Shown: piece after piece, positions 45,583-47,548 of the stretch | How the letters are laid out: the number at the start of each line of letters is the position of its first letter | How positions within the stretch are numbered: position 1 is the stretch's first letter | Assembly (NCBI RefSeq): GCF_000373925.1 | Contig: NZ_KB892739.1 | Location: 89,198 to 136,745 of the forward strand | Reading direction: 5' to 3' | DNA from: Actinopolymorpha alba DSM 45243 | Lineage (GTDB): Bacteria > Actinomycetota > Actinomycetes > Propionibacteriales > Actinopolymorphaceae | DNA: 47,548 bases | Notes under the pieces: model-generated | Database searches by the model: none | The model's input: the letters and a program-made list of their open reading frames with translations, nothing else | What the model was told of the DNA's origin: nothing | Program-made: the position numbers and the translations under genes

Positions 45583-47001
45583 ATGGTCGGAACTGGACAA
45601 ATCGAAGCCAAATCCGCCGCCCTGTACCTGCGCATCTCCGACGACCGTGAAGGCCGCGCCCTCGGCGTCGCCCGCCAGGAAACCGACTGCAGGGCACTCG
45701 CCGAACGACGCGGGTGGACGATCGTCGACGTCTACCCCGACAACGATGTCTCCGCATCCAAGAGCAAACCGCGCCCTGAGTACAACCGGATGCTCGAGGA
45801 CATCCGTACCGGGCGGATCGACGGCGTGATCGTCTGGGACATTGACCGCCTAGTCCGCAAGCCGGCCGAGCTCGAAGAGTTCATCGCCCTAGCCGAACTC
45901 CACCAGGTCGCCCTTGCATCCGTCGGCGGCGAGATCGACCTCGGAACCCCGCAGGGCCGACTCACGGCCCGCATCAAGGGCTCAGTGGCCCGCCACGAGA
46001 CCGAGCAGCAGCAGCGCCGAATCCTCCGCAAGGTCGACGAGCTCGTCGCCGCGGGCCTCCCCCACGTCGGCGGGGGCAGCCGACCTTTCGGCTACACCAA
46101 GGACCGGATGAGCATCGTCGAGGATGAGGCCGAACTGATCCGCGAGGCCGCCAAACGTGTCCTCACCGGCGAATCCAGGAGCGCCATCGTCCACGAGTGG
46201 AACGACCGTGGACTCCGCACGACCGCCAACAACGCCTGGACTCTCCAGACACTGACCTGGATGCTGCGCTCAGGTCGCATCGCAGGCCAGGTCGAACGGC
46301 ATCGAAAGATCGTGGGACCTGCCGCCTGGCCAGCCATCATCGACTTGGAGACGCACACCCGGCTGAGGGAGACGCTCGCCGCGAAGACACCATTCACCCG
46401 ACCGCCTCGCCTCCTGCTGTCCGGCATCGCCATCTGCAGCCGGTGCGAGCACTACATGCGCGGCCACAAAGGCAACAACGGCCGACCCAACTACATCTGC
46501 CCGCCGAAGGTCAGCGGCGGCTGCAACGGCGTGGTGATCAAACGCATCCCCACCGAGGCCCATGTGGTGGAACTGCTGCTACGGCACATCGAACAGATCG
46601 CGGATGCAGAACTCGGGCCAGATGATGTCGAGGACCCACGGCTTGCGAAGATCCGCGAGTTGCAGGCGGTCGTCGACCGACAGCAAATCAAGCTCGACAA
46701 GCTCAAGCTGGCGTACGCCGATGATGATGACGCCGAGGCCGTCGACTTCCGCGATGCTTCTCGACTCATCCGCGAGCGGATCCAGGCGACGCAGGTGGAG
46801 ATCGCGCGGGAGACTGCCCAGCTTGGGATTCAACTCGACGACCCGGCCGCGGTGCGGGCCAACTGGGATGACGAAGAGATCACGCCGTTAGCCCGCAAGC
46901 GGCAGTATGTCGGCGCCTTCATTGAGCGGATCACGATCCTGCCGGCGTCGCGCCCCTCGTCACTCTTCGACCCTAAGCGCATCAGAATCAACTGGCGGTA
47001 G
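45583..47001 (+). CDS. Large serine recombinase / integrase
   Basis: A 472-residue site-specific recombinase. The N-terminal resolvase domain has ALYLRISDDREG with catalytic Ser19, then QETDCRALAERRGW and GVIVWDIDRLVRKPAELEEF. The recombinase domain (about 165-275) includes GGGSRPFGYTKD. A zinc ribbon follows with Cys at about 285/288 and 306/314 (CSRCEHYMRGHK, CPPKVSGGC). A coiled-coil segment (about 335-420, RIRELQ-type heptads) precedes the C-terminus. Large serine integrases typically sit at the edge of their element next to the attachment site; this one abuts the comEC break. It may have been acquired with a phage or conjugative element. Confidence 0.93.
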   Translation: MVGTGQIEAKSAALYLRISDDREGRALGVARQETDCRALAERRGWTIVDVYPDNDVSASKSKPRPEYNRMLEDIRTGRIDGVIVWDIDRLVRKPAELEEFIALAELHQVALASVGGEIDLGTPQGRLTARIKGSVARHETEQQQRRILRKVDELVAAGLPHVGGGSRPFGYTKDRMSIVEDEAELIREAAKRVLTGESRSAIVHEWNDRGLRTTANNAWTLQTLTWMLRSGRIAGQVERHRKIVGPAAWPAIIDLETHTRLRETLAAKTPFTRPPRLLLSGIAICSRCEHYMRGHKGNNGRPNYICPPKVSGGCNGVVIKRIPTEAHVVELLLRHIEQIADAELGPDDVEDPRLAKIRELQAVVDRQQIKLDKLKLAYADDDDAEAVDFRDASRLIRERIQATQVEIARETAQLGIQLDDPAAVRANWDDEEITPLARKRQYVGAFIERITILPASRPSSLFDPKRIRINWR

Positions 47002-47163
47002 CTCCACCCCGTGCGGGACATCTGGCATCAGCGTTGGCAGCTGCCGCAGCGTAGGCAGCGACGTCGGCGGGAAGCCGCCTCGGCAATGGCGGAAGAGGCG
47101 GCACAGTTACGGTCACGGTCGGGAGCAGCGATGCTGAGATCACAGCTGTCGGCACCGGCTGAG
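47002..47163 (+). other. Short region between the recombinase and the IS21-type end
   Basis: About 160 bp with no convincing gene. A minus-strand open frame across it (AVISASLLPTVTVTVPPLPP) is low complexity and was not called. Confidence 0.4.
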
Positions 47164-47210
47164 TGTCAACGATCACGTAATTCCCCTGGGCTGCGATCAA
47201 GTTATTCCCC
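47164..47210. repeat. Terminal repeats of an IS21-family element
   Basis: TGTCAACGATCACGTAATTCCCC starts a likely element end, written here as TGTCAAC then GATCACGTAATTCCCC (47171-47186). A second copy, GATCAAGTTATTCCCC, is at 47195-47210. IS21 elements carry several such tandem end repeats for transposase binding. It lies 25 bp past the istB stop, as expected. Confidence 0.65.
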
Positions 47211-47234
47211 AGGTCCTGGCGTTGGTTGATGCTG

Positions 47235-47548
47235 TCAGGTGTTGCTGGTGGACGTGGGGACGACACGCCCGGGTCTGTTGTTGGGTCGGTAGCTTGCTCC
47301 GTTCATGAAGATCTGGTGGCTGTTGTTGATGAGTCGGTCGAGCAGTGACTCGGCCACGACGGGGTTGGGGGAACAGCGGGTACCAGTCGCTCGGTTTCCT
47401 GTTGCTGGTAAGGATCATCGAGCTGCTGCTGGCGGTGCGTTCGCTGATGAGTTCGTAGAGGTCATCGGCCTGTGGTGGGGTGAGCTCGCGCATGGCGAAG
47501 TCGTCGAGGATGAGCACGGCGGGTTTCGTCAACTCTTTAAGGCGTTTG
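47235..47548 (-). pseudogene. istB: IstB-type ATPase of an IS21-family element, 3' part, frameshifted
   Basis: The frame entering from the right edge reads KRLKELTKPAVLILDDFAMR, with Walker B LILDDF, then DLYELISERTASSSSMILTSN and SDWYPLFP. It then shifts: the next frame continues NPVVAESLLDRLINNSHQIF and ends VPTSTSNT with a stop at 47235-47237. The switch is at a five-base G run (47367-47371 on the plus strand); four bases would restore the frame. IstB is the helper ATPase of IS21 transposition, so this copy is probably inactive unless the shift is a sequencing error. The istA partner would be outside the window. Confidence 0.85.

Noticed and set aside
46988-47266. Minus-strand open frame between the recombinase and istB
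   Set aside because: Pro/Val/Thr low-complexity text crossing the IS21-type end repeats; not supported as a gene.

Overview
The window is GC-rich chromosomal DNA from an actinobacterium (Actinomycetota). The evidence is the base composition, frequent GTG/TTG starts, and a backbone order typical of that phylum: recO, leuA, era, a degenerate cytidine-deaminase-like gene, corC, ybeY, phoH, HIT, dnaJ, hrcA, DUF3097, hemW, an acyl-CoA ligase, lepA, rpsT, holA, comEC. Sugar ABC transporters without their own ATPase, LacI and ThuA genes, and a DUF222/HNH gene suit a soil actinobacterium. A Propionibacteriales or Actinopolymorpha-like source is possible but is only an impression.

The backbone is interrupted in four places. 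(1) Between recO and leuA (0.7-8.4 kb): a CPBP protease, a HesB-like protein, a decayed GNAT gene, an oligopeptide-type binding lipoprotein with a divergent LacI regulator, a LacI fossil, and a ThuA/Gfo-Idh-MocA pair. (2) Between the deaminase-like gene and corC (13-23.6 kb): a four-gene sugar ABC operon, a Tm-1-like/PEP-hydrolase-family pair, SRPBCC and SDR genes, a leaderless DUF222/HNH gene, and a divergent MarR/VOC pair. (3) Between lepA and rpsT (37.7-43.7 kb): a lanthipeptide locus consisting of a lyase-kinase-cyclase synthetase with intact zinc ligands, a stand-alone beta-propeller protein, and a 43-residue Cys/Ser/Thr-rich precursor in overlapping frames, followed by a phosphotransferase and a membrane protein. 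(4) In comEC: a large serine recombinase sits exactly where the comEC homology stops, and an IS21-type istB fragment follows, so an integrative element probably continues past the right edge.

Regulatory signals include a leuA leader peptide with four consecutive leucine codons, a CIRCE element upstream of hrcA-dnaJ, a palindrome over the marR start codon, paired 13-bp boxes in the Tm-1/SRPBCC intergenic region, and several hairpins between convergent genes.

Two repeat phenomena are not explained by the gene annotation. First, a roughly 50-bp palindromic unit lies in frame inside two unrelated genes, the Gfo/Idh/MocA oxidoreductase and the lanthipeptide synthetase; the best two copies match at 47 of 50 positions. 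Second, four minus-strand housekeeping genes (era, corC, dnaJ, holA) each have a private 16-23 bp tandem array at the stop codon; at dnaJ the units repeat the last codons together with the stop.

No rRNA, tRNA or CRISPR array was recognised.
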